Of a stretch of 64,000 nt of DNA, positions 32,538 to 40,536 are shown piece by piece. The DNA lies in the NCBI GenBank assembly GCA_020161935.1, contig JAIUNI010000015.1, forward strand, positions 82,656 to 146,655. The letters are read 5' to 3'. Numbering within the stretch: the first letter of the stretch is position 1; the number at the start of each line of letters is the position of its first letter. The notes beneath the pieces were generated by a model that made no database searches, was not told where the DNA came from, and was given only the letters and a program-made list of their open reading frames with translations. A program made the position numbers and the translations under genes. Origin of the DNA: Chloroflexota bacterium (GTDB lineage Bacteria; Chloroflexota; Anaerolineae; Aggregatilineales; Phototrophicaceae).

Positions 32538-32580
32538 GGCGAATCATCTGTCTATATCGGATGGTTCGCCTTTTTATTTG
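32538..32580 (+). terminator. Intrinsic terminator after DUF2218
   Basis: The stem GGCGAATCATC (32538-32548) / GATGGTTCGCC (32560-32570) is followed by TTTTTATTTG. It separates the DUF2218 gene from the next binding-protein gene. The next start codon is only 22 nt away, so it might also act as a regulated terminator. Confidence 0.75.
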
Positions 32581-32601
32581 TTTACGAGGAGAGAAGTCTG
32601 A

Positions 32602-33651
32602 ATGAAGGTTCGTATCAGTTTGTTGGTTGCTGTTGTCCTGATGATGAGTGTTCAGTTCGCCGCCGCGCAGGAAACGATCACCTGCGAAGAAGGCTTCTGG
32701 TTATTCGACCACGAACGGCTGGCGAGTGATCCGGTATGTGTTCCTGATAACCCGCAGCGCATCGTGTCGTTGGATATGCCGGCGACTGAATTCTTGCTGC
32801 TGAACGATATTCCGATTGTGGGCGTGTTCGGTTATGCGGCTGATGAAATCTCCGCCGTGACCCCCGGCCTCGCCGACGAGTTGAAGGATATTCCGCGCTT
32901 CGACTGGCCGCCGAGCCTCGAACTGGTGACGGAACTGAACCCTGACTTGATCGTCGCCTTCAAGGATTCGTCGCTATTCTATTCGGGCATGGAACAAATC
33001 GCGCCCATCGTTGTTTACGATGCTGCTTACGCGACCGACTGGAAATCCTCAACCTCTTTCTGGAGCGAAGTGTTCCACAAGGAAGATGCGTACGCCGACA
33101 TGCTCGACACCTACAACGCGCGCATCGAGGAACTGCAAACGGCGTTGGGCGAGAATCGCGGCGAGTTGAAGGTGTCGGCTTTCGTCCCCAGCCCGACTTA
33201 CCCGATGATGTGGCTGGTGGATTCGGCGCAGGGTATCGTCCTGAATGATGTTGGCCTCGGACGACCGGACTCGCAAGCAACCAACTTCGCCGACGGCGGG
33301 TATGTTGAAGGCGGCGCGGATTACGGTTTCGTCGCTATTTCCGAGGAAGCCTTGGGGTTAGTCGATGGGGATGTCATCTTTGTCTTCACCTATCCCTCGA
33401 CCGATGCCGCCGAGAATGACGAAATCAACACTTACCTCAAGGACTACTACGAAAACGATGTCGTTTTCAACGCCTTGAGCGGGGTGGAGGCCGGTAACGC
33501 GCATATCGTCGGGCCGCACTGGTTCCGCGCCCAAACTTATCTGGCGGCGAACCTGATGCTGGACGACCTGTTCACCTACCTGACTGATGTCGAGCCGACC
33601 GTTCCCAGCCCCGCTGCGGAATACATGACACCGGCGGAAGCCTCGTCGTAA
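32602..33651 (+). CDS. Iron-siderophore-type ABC binding protein
   Basis: This 349-residue exported protein has a signal peptide (about 1-23, ending FAAAQE) and one class III binding domain with PDNPQRIVSLDMPATEFLLLN, LELVTELNPDLIVAF and AQTYLAANLMLDDLF. The mature N-terminus (ITCEEGFW...VCVPDNPQR) resembles domain 2 of the tandem protein at 30372. The two may therefore derive from a common ancestor or bind related ligands. ACGAGGAGAG lies upstream of the ATG. No transporter partner is adjacent. Confidence 0.88.
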   Translation: MKVRISLLVAVVLMMSVQFAAAQETITCEEGFWLFDHERLASDPVCVPDNPQRIVSLDMPATEFLLLNDIPIVGVFGYAADEISAVTPGLADELKDIPRFDWPPSLELVTELNPDLIVAFKDSSLFYSGMEQIAPIVVYDAAYATDWKSSTSFWSEVFHKEDAYADMLDTYNARIEELQTALGENRGELKVSAFVPSPTYPMMWLVDSAQGIVLNDVGLGRPDSQATNFADGGYVEGGADYGFVAISEEALGLVDGDVIFVFTYPSTDAAENDEINTYLKDYYENDVVFNALSGVEAGNAHIVGPHWFRAQTYLAANLMLDDLFTYLTDVEPTVPSPAAEYMTPAEASS

Positions 33652-33763
33652 TCAATTGACTTTCAATGCGGGCGGAAAATATCCGTCCGCATCATCCCCA
33701 TTTTGAATAATCCTCGTATACTGATAACTAGATTTACAGACATATTCATTTCTAGGTTGCTTC

Positions 33764-34033
33764 ATGATGACGAATAATAATCCGAATCAAGTTGTTGCAA
33801 TCGAATTTCGTGGTGATAAAGTTTTCTTGCGCTTGGCTGATGGGCGCGAAATCGGCAACCCTCTCAACTGGCATCTGTGGTTAGCAGAAGCAACTCTAGC
33901 GCAGCGGGAGCAGGTTGAACTTTATGAACTCAGTGCTTATTGGCCTGATTTGGATAATGGACTCGATGCTGAGGAGATGATGAAAGGGATGCCACCCTAC
34001 ATTGCTCGGCGCGATATGAAATTAACTACCTAG
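33764..34033 (+). CDS. DUF2442-family protein
   Basis: This 89-residue protein is a paralogue of the one at 12889-13173. It has VVAIEFRGDKVFLRLADGREIG, LWLAEATLAQREQVELYELSAYWPDLDNGLDAEEM and a basic tail. The family has no known function. It sits just upstream of the sulfite reductase promoter, but nothing indicates a link with sulfur metabolism. Confidence 0.8.
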   Translation: MMTNNNPNQVVAIEFRGDKVFLRLADGREIGNPLNWHLWLAEATLAQREQVELYELSAYWPDLDNGLDAEEMMKGMPPYIARRDMKLTT

Positions 34034-34053
34034 TTCTTAGGTGTGGCACTTTG

Positions 34054-34081
34054 TTGACAATCTCTATTTTGACAATATAAT
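34054..34081 (+). promoter_or_regulatory. Consensus sigma-70-type promoter of the sulfite reductase leader
   Basis: TTGACA (34054-34059) and TATAAT (34076-34081) are perfect consensus hexamers separated by 16 bp. Transcription would start near 34088, about 30 nt before leader ORF 1. The arrangement mirrors the APS reductase leader on the other strand. Confidence 0.8.
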
Positions 34082-34118
34082 CATCCATAATGTCCTTCAA
34101 GCAAAGATCATTTTTCGC

Positions 34119-34187
34119 ATGTCCACACCTGTTTGTTGTATGTGTTGCCTTACTCACACACGCGGCCTAGACCGGATGTGCGCTTGA
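34119..34187 (+). CDS. Cys-rich leader peptide 1 upstream of sulfite reductase
   Basis: This 22-residue ORF starts MSTPVCCMCCLTHTRGLDRM and ends CA. It has four Cys codons at positions 6, 7, 9 and 10, and one near the end. No strong ribosome site is seen. The 3' part of the ORF (CTAG at 34167-34170 and CCGG at 34172-34175) can pair with CCGG and CTAG in the 5' arm of the following terminator. A ribosome stalled at the Cys codons would leave this segment free to form an antiterminator, whereas one reaching the stop would cover it. Confidence 0.75.
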   Translation: MSTPVCCMCCLTHTRGLDRMCA

Positions 34188-34217
34188 TGCTTGCTGACTG
34201 AAATCCAGTGAAAATCG

Positions 34218-34250
34218 AAGCCCCGGCTAGCTAGCCGGGGCTTTTTATTT
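34218..34250 (+). terminator. Attenuator terminator 1 of the sulfite reductase leader
   Basis: A perfect 12-bp self-complementary stem, AGCCCCGGCTAG / CTAGCCGGGGCT (34219-34242), is followed by TTTTATTT. It lies 31 nt after leader ORF 1. Confidence 0.88.
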
Positions 34251-34264
34251 GGGATGCTGAACGA

Positions 34265-34351
34265 ATGAAGCCTGTCCAAACCTGTTATCCGATGTGTTGT
34301 CTCTGCTGTCGCGAACGCTTACTCACGCACAGCCCGTTACGGCACGTCTGA
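34265..34351 (+). CDS. Cys-rich leader peptide 2 upstream of sulfite reductase
   Basis: This 28-residue ORF starts MKPVQTCYPMCCLCCRERLL and ends THSPLRHV. Cys codons occupy positions 7, 11, 12, 14 and 15. Its core CYPMCCLCC matches leader A of APS reductase (CPMCCLC). CGGCAC at 34340-34345, near its 3' end, is complementary to GTGCCG (34390-34395) in the second terminator. The DNA segment CTTACTCACGCAC is nearly repeated in leader 1 (CTTACTCACACAC), so the two modules look like a tandem duplication. Confidence 0.75.
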   Translation: MKPVQTCYPMCCLCCRERLLTHSPLRHV

Positions 34352-34377
34352 TCGACATTCGTTAAACAGATGCTACC

Positions 34378-34410
34378 GCCCCGGTCTATGTGCCGGGGCT
34401 TTTTATTTTT
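34378..34410 (+). terminator. Attenuator terminator 2 of the sulfite reductase leader
   Basis: The stem GCCCCGG (34378-34384) / CCGGGGC (34393-34399) is followed by TTTTTATTTTT. It ends one base before the sulfite reductase ribosome site GGGGAG (34411-34416). Confidence 0.88.
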
Positions 34411-34424
34411 GGGGAGAAACGATT

Positions 34425-36107
34425 GTGGTGAAACCGAACGTAGAGCAGATTAAATCCGACAGCGCAGGCTTACGCGGCAGTATTGGCGACGAGCTGGCGA
34501 ACAGCGACCGCTATTTCAGCGATAACGCCGAGAAAATCCTCAAGTTTCACGGCATTTACCAGCAGGAAGACCGCGAAGCCCGCAAGCTCGACCGCAGCGC
34601 CGACCACCACCAGTTCATGATCCGCACGCGCCTGCCCGGTGGGCAGCTCACCGCCGCGCAGTACATCGCCCATGACGACCTCGCCACCACCTACGGCAAC
34701 GGTACCCTGCGGATTACCACACGGCAGGACTTCCAATTTCACGGTGTCCTGAAGGGGGAACTGCGCGAAACGGTGCGCTTGCTCAACCACGCGCTCGTTA
34801 GCACCCTCGGCGCGTGCGGCGACATCGTACGCAATGTCATGGCCTGCGCCGCCCCGACCAGCGACCCGCAGCGGTTAGCTGTTCAAGACTTCGCCTTTCA
34901 ACTCACCCGCGCACTGTATCCGGTGACGAGTGCTTACCACCAAATTTGGGTGGATGGCGAAGAACTGATTGACGACCATGTGGTTGAAGACCCGATCTAC
35001 GGCAAAACGTATCTACCGCGCAAGTTCAAAATCGCCATCGCTTATGCGGGTGATAACTGCGTTGACGTGTATACCAATGATGTCGGCTTGGTGGCGATCT
35101 TTGACGAAGCCAACACGCTTACCGGTTTTAACCTGCTGGTCGGCGGTGGTATGGGCATGACCCACAACAACGACGCGACCTATGCACGACTGGCGGATGA
35201 AGTCGGGTTCATCACGCCGGAGCAGGTGGTTGAGACGGTGAAAGCAGTCGTTACCATTCACCGCGACTTTGGCGACCGCGAGAACCGCAAACACGCCCGC
35301 CTGAAGTACATCCTTGCCGACCGTGGGGTCGAGTGGTTCCGCGATGAACTGGAACGGCGCGTCGGTTTTAGCTTGCAACCCCTTCAACCGATGCCGCCCT
35401 TCTTTGTTGAAGATCACCTCGGCTGGAATGAGCAGGGTGATGGTCTGTGGTACCTGGGTATTCCAGTCGAGAATGGGCGTGTGGTGGATCGTGGCGATTA
35501 CCGCCTCCGCAGCGGCCTCCGCGCTATCATCGAACGGTTCGACCTCGGTACACGCCTCACCGCGCAGCAAAACATTCTGTTGGTCGGCATCACCGATGAG
35601 CAGCGACCAGCGGTTGAGGCACTAATCACCGAATATCAAATCTTGACCGTGCAGGATATTACCCCCGTGCGCCGGAACGCTATCGCGTGTGTCGCGCTGC
35701 CGACCTGCGGCCTCGCGCTGACCGAAGCCGAGCGTGTGTTCCCGGCGGTGATCGACCAAGTGGAAGACGCGCTGGACGACCTGAACATCGCGGATGCGGG
35801 CATCACCATCCGCATGACCGGCTGCCCCAACGGCTGCGCTCGCCCGTACGTGGCGGAAATCGCGTTCGTCGGGCGCTCACTGGAGAAGTACACCATTTTC
35901 CTCGGCGGCAATCCGGCAGGCACACGGCTGGCGAAACCCTTCCTTGATCTGGTGCATCTCAATGACCTCATTCCGACGCTGCGTCCAGTATTGACCTACT
36001 ACCGCGATGAACGGCAGGCTGACGAGTCCTTTGGTGACTTCACCCTGCGCGTTGGCCTCGATACGCTGCGCCAGCACCTCGCGGGTGAGGGTGTGGCCGG
36101 GGATTAA
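34425..36107 (+). CDS. Assimilatory sulfite reductase hemoprotein
   Basis: This 560-residue siroheme enzyme reduces sulfite to sulfide with six electrons. The four cysteines binding the coupled [4Fe-4S]-siroheme centre are Cys422, Cys428 (ACVALPTCGLAL), Cys467 and Cys471 (TGCPNGCARPY). Siroheme-binding arginines lie in FMIRTRLPGG and RITTRQDFQFHG. Length and layout (two duplicated halves) fit CysI or the ferredoxin-type Sir. No flavoprotein CysJ is present, so the electron donor (ferredoxin or another) is unknown. The start is GTG 34425 with GGGGAG 8 nt upstream; GTG 34428 is also possible. Two Cys-leader attenuators precede it. Confidence 0.93.
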   Translation: MVKPNVEQIKSDSAGLRGSIGDELANSDRYFSDNAEKILKFHGIYQQEDREARKLDRSADHHQFMIRTRLPGGQLTAAQYIAHDDLATTYGNGTLRITTRQDFQFHGVLKGELRETVRLLNHALVSTLGACGDIVRNVMACAAPTSDPQRLAVQDFAFQLTRALYPVTSAYHQIWVDGEELIDDHVVEDPIYGKTYLPRKFKIAIAYAGDNCVDVYTNDVGLVAIFDEANTLTGFNLLVGGGMGMTHNNDATYARLADEVGFITPEQVVETVKAVVTIHRDFGDRENRKHARLKYILADRGVEWFRDELERRVGFSLQPLQPMPPFFVEDHLGWNEQGDGLWYLGIPVENGRVVDRGDYRLRSGLRAIIERFDLGTRLTAQQNILLVGITDEQRPAVEALITEYQILTVQDITPVRRNAIACVALPTCGLALTEAERVFPAVIDQVEDALDDLNIADAGITIRMTGCPNGCARPYVAEIAFVGRSLEKYTIFLGGNPAGTRLAKPFLDLVHLNDLIPTLRPVLTYYRDERQADESFGDFTLRVGLDTLRQHLAGEGVAGD

Positions 36108-36184
36108 TTGACGATGCGCCTTTATTTCGCCGGATGCTAGGTTTGTTTAAACTTGAAAACAACTTTTTGAAAGGAAATCGTTTC

Positions 36185-36733
36185 ATGGTTCACATGCTTA
36201 CCATCGGCGGCAGCCCATCCTCGCCCTCGCGTTCGGCGGCTGTGCTGGAATACGCGCGTAACTACCTCGGCGAACATGGTTTTCAAACCCGTTCGCTCAG
36301 TGTCCGCGACCTCGACTCGGAGGAACTGCTGTGCGGCAAGTTCAACGGGCCGACCATGCAGCAGGCGAAGGAGATTGTCGCCAGTGCGGATGGCATCATC
36401 ATCGGTACACCGGTTTATAAAGCGGCGTACACCGGTGTGCTGAAAGCCTTTCTCGACCTGCTGCCGCAGAACGCATTCGCCAACAAAGCGGTGCTGCCCC
36501 TCGCGACTGGCGGCACACTCGCCCATATGCTGGCGATTGATTACGCCCTAAAGCCGGTTCTCGCCAATTTGGGGGCGATACATATACTCACCGGGGTTTA
36601 CCTGCTCGACCAGCACCTTGAGCTGACCAACGATCAGGATATCTGGTTCACCAGCCCTGAGGCCGAAGAACGCTTGGTTGCCGGACTCGATGCGTTGATC
36701 GAAGTGTTCGCCAATACTCGCCTGCGCGTCTAG
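36185..36733 (+). CDS. NAD(P)H-dependent FMN reductase (SsuE type)
   Basis: This 182-residue flavodoxin-fold protein starts MVHMLTIGGSPSSPSRSAAV and has GTPVYKAAYTGVLKAFLDLLPQ, the SsuE family pattern. SsuE reduces FMN for sulfonate monooxygenases or other flavin enzymes in sulfur scavenging. It lies 77 nt after the sulfite reductase stop, so a role in sulfur metabolism or as an electron-supply partner is plausible. No SsuD gene is nearby. ATG 36185 is preceded by AAAGGAAA at 9 nt. Confidence 0.88.
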   Translation: MVHMLTIGGSPSSPSRSAAVLEYARNYLGEHGFQTRSLSVRDLDSEELLCGKFNGPTMQQAKEIVASADGIIIGTPVYKAAYTGVLKAFLDLLPQNAFANKAVLPLATGGTLAHMLAIDYALKPVLANLGAIHILTGVYLLDQHLELTNDQDIWFTSPEAEERLVAGLDALIEVFANTRLRV

Positions 36734-36780
36734 CCATCGGGCGTGATTCATAAAGGGCTGTGTCCGAGTTTGAACTTGGC

Positions 36781-36807
36781 ACTTGAAACAAACGCCCTAT
36801 TTCAAGT
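36781..36807. repeat. Inverted repeat upstream of tRNA-Pro
   Basis: ACTTGAAA (36781-36788) and TTTCAAGT (36800-36807) form a perfect 8-bp inverted repeat just before the tRNA. It overlaps the region where the tRNA promoter should lie. A regulatory role is possible but unproven. Confidence 0.4.
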
Positions 36808-36822
36808 ACACTCATACGTAAT

Positions 36823-36896
<74 letters not shown>

Positions 36897-36908
36897 CAAG
36901 ATCAACAA

Positions 36909-36937
36909 GAATCCCATCTTCGCAGGTGGGATTTTTG
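36909..36937 (+). terminator. Intrinsic terminator after tRNA-Pro
   Basis: AATCCCA (36910-36916) pairs with TGGGATT (36927-36933), followed by TTTTGATT. It lies 13 nt after the tRNA 3' end. Confidence 0.8.
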
Positions 36938-36958
36938 ATTCTCATCGTTTGAACGCTG

Positions 36959-37999
36959 TTACTTGATATAACCGTAGCTGCGTGCCAGTGCAATTGCTTC
37001 GGGCATCTTTCCGTTCGGAACGCGCTTGCCATCGGCTTCCAGTATCCAGATGCCGTTGGCGAGATGCAGCGTTTCATCCACCCAGTCGTACATCGAAATC
37101 GCAGGTGCCCATGTGAACGCGCTGATGTCCGCACCTTCGTTGTTGGCGAGCCGCGTTTCCGCCAGCATCCACCAGAACCACTCGGTTTGCTGCCAGCCCA
37201 CGGGCGGGCCGGAGGTTTCGGTGAACCACAGCGGCTTATCCGGCCAGCGGGTTTTGGCGTTCAGGAACAGCTTGTGCAGCGGCGGCAATGTCGAGTCGCG
37301 GTAGTGGTTGAGGCCGATGATGTCGATCAGGTCGCTGCTGCCGCCGAGGTCCGCATCCCGCAGTCCCAGCACCGTGTCAATCACGGCGGCCTGATGATCT
37401 TCTGAGAACACATCAGTCGCGTGCCACGGGTCGGGTAGGATCAACAGCGCGTCCGGTCGCAGATTGCGTACCGCCTGTGAAGCGGCGATGATGCAGCGGC
37501 AGATTTGGCGGCGAAACTCGGCAGGATCTTTCAGGGTTAGGAAGGGCTGCCACTCGCCTAACTGACCACCGCGCTCTACGAGTAAGGTTGGCTCGTTGCA
37601 GATGCACCAGTGCGTGATCGACGGGTAGCGCTCGGCGATGGCGGTCGCGAAGGCGGCAAAGTGGGCAGGCGCTTCGGGACTCATGATGTCCAGCCATTCG
37701 GGATAGCCGTAGTGCCACAGGTCGATATACAGCGTTAGTTTATATTTTTCAGCGGCTGCCACCACGCGGTCGAGCCATGTCCAATCGAAGGTATCCGGCG
37801 CGGTATGCGTCACGTACCAGCGGGCAGCATCGCGAATGCCGATACAGCCAATATCGACCATCAGTTGATAATCGGTTTCGAGAAATTGGTCGTGCCGGAT
37901 GAGCTGGACTTCATCCTGACGATACAATTCACCATTTTTGCGGCGTAAAAAGTCTGAATTTTCGAGGAATGCCCACAACTCCATCGGCGGATGTGACAT
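36959..37999 (-). CDS. Clan GH-A glycoside hydrolase (GH1-like)
   Basis: This 346-residue cytosolic protein has the barrel motifs of clan GH-A glycosidases. The acid/base Glu is in HWCICNEPTLL and the likely nucleophile Glu is in LWFTETSGPP. LYIDLWHYGYPEWLD corresponds to the strand-3 region. The pattern is closest to COG2723 beta-glucosidase/beta-galactosidase-like proteins but shorter than typical GH1 enzymes (about 450). Substrate is unknown. ATG 37999 has AAGGAAAGG upstream. It is divergent from the G1P dehydrogenase gene. Confidence 0.75.
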   Translation of the reverse strand: MSHPPMELWAFLENSDFLRRKNGELYRQDEVQLIRHDQFLETDYQLMVDIGCIGIRDAARWYVTHTAPDTFDWTWLDRVVAAAEKYKLTLYIDLWHYGYPEWLDIMSPEAPAHFAAFATAIAERYPSITHWCICNEPTLLVERGGQLGEWQPFLTLKDPAEFRRQICRCIIAASQAVRNLRPDALLILPDPWHATDVFSEDHQAAVIDTVLGLRDADLGGSSDLIDIIGLNHYRDSTLPPLHKLFLNAKTRWPDKPLWFTETSGPPVGWQQTEWFWWMLAETRLANNEGADISAFTWAPAISMYDWVDETLHLANGIWILEADGKRVPNGKMPEAIALARSYGYIK

Positions 38000-38139
38000 G
38001 AATAAGCCTTTCCTTTTAGTAAGCAGCGAAGAACGCGCTGATTGTAACCCAATTTGATGCCGACACGCAGCGGCAGCCGTCCACAATCCGAGTTATCATG
38101 ATGCGATGTCGTAGAACTATTTTTGATGAAGGATTGAAC

Positions 38140-39393
38140 ATGACTCCGACGATTGAGACCATTTATATCGGCAGCGATGCAACGGGTAAACTGCTGGATT
38201 ATGTCGCCGCGAAAGGGCTGACCCGCTTCTGCATCGTGGCGGATACCAACACCTATCAAGCGCTCGGTGAACAGGCGGAAGCAGCACTGAAGTCCAAAGG
38301 GTACGACGTGAAAAGTGTGGTACTCACGGGTGCTGAAATTCACCCGGATGAACACTACCTCGTCAAGACATTCGTGGAAGCTCCCATCGGCGACCTGACG
38401 TTCATCGCGGTTGGTTCCGGTTCGATCACCGACCTGACACGTTTCGTCAGCCACCGCAGTGGACGTGATTTCATCGGGATGCCGACTGCGCCTTCCGTGG
38501 ACGGTTTCACGTCTATCGGTGCGCCCATCATTCTGGCAGGTGTCAAAACAACGCTGACCTGCCAAGCACCGATTGCCGTCTTTGCGGACATCGACGTGAT
38601 GGCGAACGCGCCGCAGCGCCTGATCGCCGCCGGTTTCGGGGATATGATCGGCAAGTACACCTCGCTGGCGGATTGGAAGCTCGGCAGCTTGGTTTGGAAC
38701 GAACCCTATGATGCCGAAATTGCCCGGCGCACCCAAGCCGCCGTCGACAGCGTGGTCGCTCATACCGAAGCCATTAGAAACCATACTACAGAAGGTGTTC
38801 GTATCCTACTCGAAGCGTTGATCGAATCGGGCATCTGTATGTTGGAGTTCGGCGCTTCTCGTCCGGCTTCCGGCGCAGAGCATCATGCTTCGCATTATTG
38901 GGAGATGCAGCGTTTGAAGCACCACGGCTCAACCATGCTGCATGGGGCGCAGGTTGGCTACGCGCTGACGCTCATCGCCAAACAGTATGCCAAAATCCGC
39001 CAACTCAGCCGCGCGGAAGCCCTAAACCGGCTGGAAGGGGCAGTCGTCCCCAACCGTGAGGAGGAACTCGCGCACATCCGCGAAGGCTATGGCGACATGG
39101 CGGATGATGTGGCGAAAGATCATCATGCCTTCCTGAACTTGGATGAAAACAGCTTCGACGCGCTTAAGCAGCGCATCGCGGAAAATTGGTCGGAGATCGA
39201 AGCGCTGGCTGCCAATGTGCCGGAACCGGAAGTTATCGCGGGATACTTGCGGCAGGTGGGCGGGCCATCGACGGCTGCTGAACTCGGCTTGGTCGAAGGT
39301 GAGGAAGCGCCGGGGTTGGAGTACGGGCATTACCTGCGCGACCGGTTTGGTGTCATCAAATTGAGCCGCGTTCTGGATGTCCCTATTGTATAA
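38140..39393 (+). CDS. sn-glycerol-1-phosphate dehydrogenase (AraM/EgsA family)
   Basis: This 417-residue enzyme belongs to the iron/zinc alcohol dehydrogenase-like fold. It has the nucleotide-binding VGSGSITDLTRFVSHR, MPTAPSVDGFTSIGAPI, GFGDMIGKYTSLADWKLG (a metal-ligand Asp), AEHHASHYWE and HGAQVGYALTLIA (metal-ligand His). These features define glycerol-1-phosphate dehydrogenases, which make the archaeal-type stereoisomer from dihydroxyacetone phosphate. Bacterial members (AraM) are known from Bacillus. ATG 38140 has AAGGA 7 nt upstream. What G1P is used for in this organism is not evident. Confidence 0.88.
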   Translation: MTPTIETIYIGSDATGKLLDYVAAKGLTRFCIVADTNTYQALGEQAEAALKSKGYDVKSVVLTGAEIHPDEHYLVKTFVEAPIGDLTFIAVGSGSITDLTRFVSHRSGRDFIGMPTAPSVDGFTSIGAPIILAGVKTTLTCQAPIAVFADIDVMANAPQRLIAAGFGDMIGKYTSLADWKLGSLVWNEPYDAEIARRTQAAVDSVVAHTEAIRNHTTEGVRILLEALIESGICMLEFGASRPASGAEHHASHYWEMQRLKHHGSTMLHGAQVGYALTLIAKQYAKIRQLSRAEALNRLEGAVVPNREEELAHIREGYGDMADDVAKDHHAFLNLDENSFDALKQRIAENWSEIEALAANVPEPEVIAGYLRQVGGPSTAAELGLVEGEEAPGLEYGHYLRDRFGVIKLSRVLDVPIV

Positions 39394-39714
39394 AGTATAT
39401 AGATTCCATAAATTAAACATGAAGATGACGGCATCGCTCCGTCATTTTTTGTACCCTAGAAGCGTGTACAAGTAAACTGTACAGCGTGTGCTAACCTTTA
39501 ATATGAGGGTAAAGTAATTAAATCTCAAGCTATCTTTTGGGAAGTTATTACTGCTTGGCATTATAATACTGATACGGATCGCCATATCCTAATAACGCTT
39601 CACAAAATTTGTTCAACGCATATTCACTGTTGGGTGCGATGAAGCACATCCTCGATCCACCGAGGCGGTCGTAACTAGGGCATTCTAAAAGTCTGTAGCA
39701 AGAGAGCAGACGTT
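39394..39714. other. Intergenic region with terminator and inverted repeat
   Basis: This 321-bp stretch has no gene. It contains the terminator at 39424-39451, a GTGTACA/TGTACA inverted pair around 39463-39484, and a possible -10 TATAAT near 39560 without a well-placed -35. The promoter of the hydrolase-kinase operon is presumably here. Confidence 0.5.
39424..39451 (+). terminator. Intrinsic terminator after the G1P dehydrogenase
   Basis: ATGACGG (39425-39431) pairs with CCGTCAT (39439-39445), followed by TTTTTTG. Confidence 0.85.
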
Positions 39715-40524
39715 ATGAACGCAGATATACTCCAAAAATTTAACGTCACTGTAACCGGCGAGGGCCGTCAGACGATTGTGCTGGCACATGAGTTTGGCTC
39801 GGATCAAACGGCATGGCGCTACCAAGCCGAAGTCCTTAAGTCGCGGTACCGGTTGGTGCTGTTTGATTACCTCGGCTGCGGCAAAACCGATCACCGTGAC
39901 TACAGCCCGCTGCATTATCGCAATCTCGAAAGCTACCGTGATGATGTCCTCGCGATCTACCGGGCGCTCGGATTGACGGATACGATTTTCGTTGGTCATT
40001 CGATTAGTGCAGGCATCGGTATGCTGATTGCTCGCAAACATCCGCAGCTTATCGGTAAACTGATTGTGATTGCGGCCTCGCCGCGCTACCTGAATGATGA
40101 GAAGTATACCGGCGGGTTCGAGCCGTCCGACCTGAACACCCTTTATGATATGATAGCCTCAAATTACCTCGGCTGGACGAATGGCTTCGCCCCTCTCGCG
40201 ACTGCCAACTCCGGTCGGCCCGAAATCGGTCGCGAGTTTGCCGGGAGCTTATCGGCTATGCGACCGGACATCGCCCAATCCGCTGCGCGGGTCATCTTTG
40301 AGGCCGACTACCGTTTCATCTTAAATACTATTCAACAACCGGTGTTCATCTTGCAGTCACAGCGGGATATTGTCGTCCCGATGGAGGCTGCTTATTATCT
40401 GGCCGACCAATTACTGCATAGCAAGCTCACCCTCCTGAATGCCGAAGGTCATTTGCCGCACTGGAGTTCACCGGATAAAGTCACAAAGGCTATTTGGGAA
40501 TTTGGCTCTGATGAGGCGGCGTGA
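39715..40524 (+). CDS. RsbQ/KAI2-like alpha/beta hydrolase
   Basis: This 269-residue protein matches the RsbQ family, which also includes plant KAI2/D14 receptors. It has the N-terminal FNVTVTGEGRQTIVLAHEFGSDQTAW, FDYLGCGKTD, the nucleophile GHSISAG (Ser96), QSQRDIVVP (Asp218) and AEGHLPHWS (His246). In Bacillus, RsbQ makes or processes a small ligand sensed by the PAS domain of RsbP, encoded next to it. Here the partner encoded 12 nt downstream is a large PAS/GAF histidine kinase. This suggests that the hydrolase generates its signal. Confidence 0.88.
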   Translation: MNADILQKFNVTVTGEGRQTIVLAHEFGSDQTAWRYQAEVLKSRYRLVLFDYLGCGKTDHRDYSPLHYRNLESYRDDVLAIYRALGLTDTIFVGHSISAGIGMLIARKHPQLIGKLIVIAASPRYLNDEKYTGGFEPSDLNTLYDMIASNYLGWTNGFAPLATANSGRPEIGREFAGSLSAMRPDIAQSAARVIFEADYRFILNTIQQPVFILQSQRDIVVPMEAAYYLADQLLHSKLTLLNAEGHLPHWSSPDKVTKAIWEFGSDEAA

Positions 40525-40536
40525 CAGGTTAGCGCT

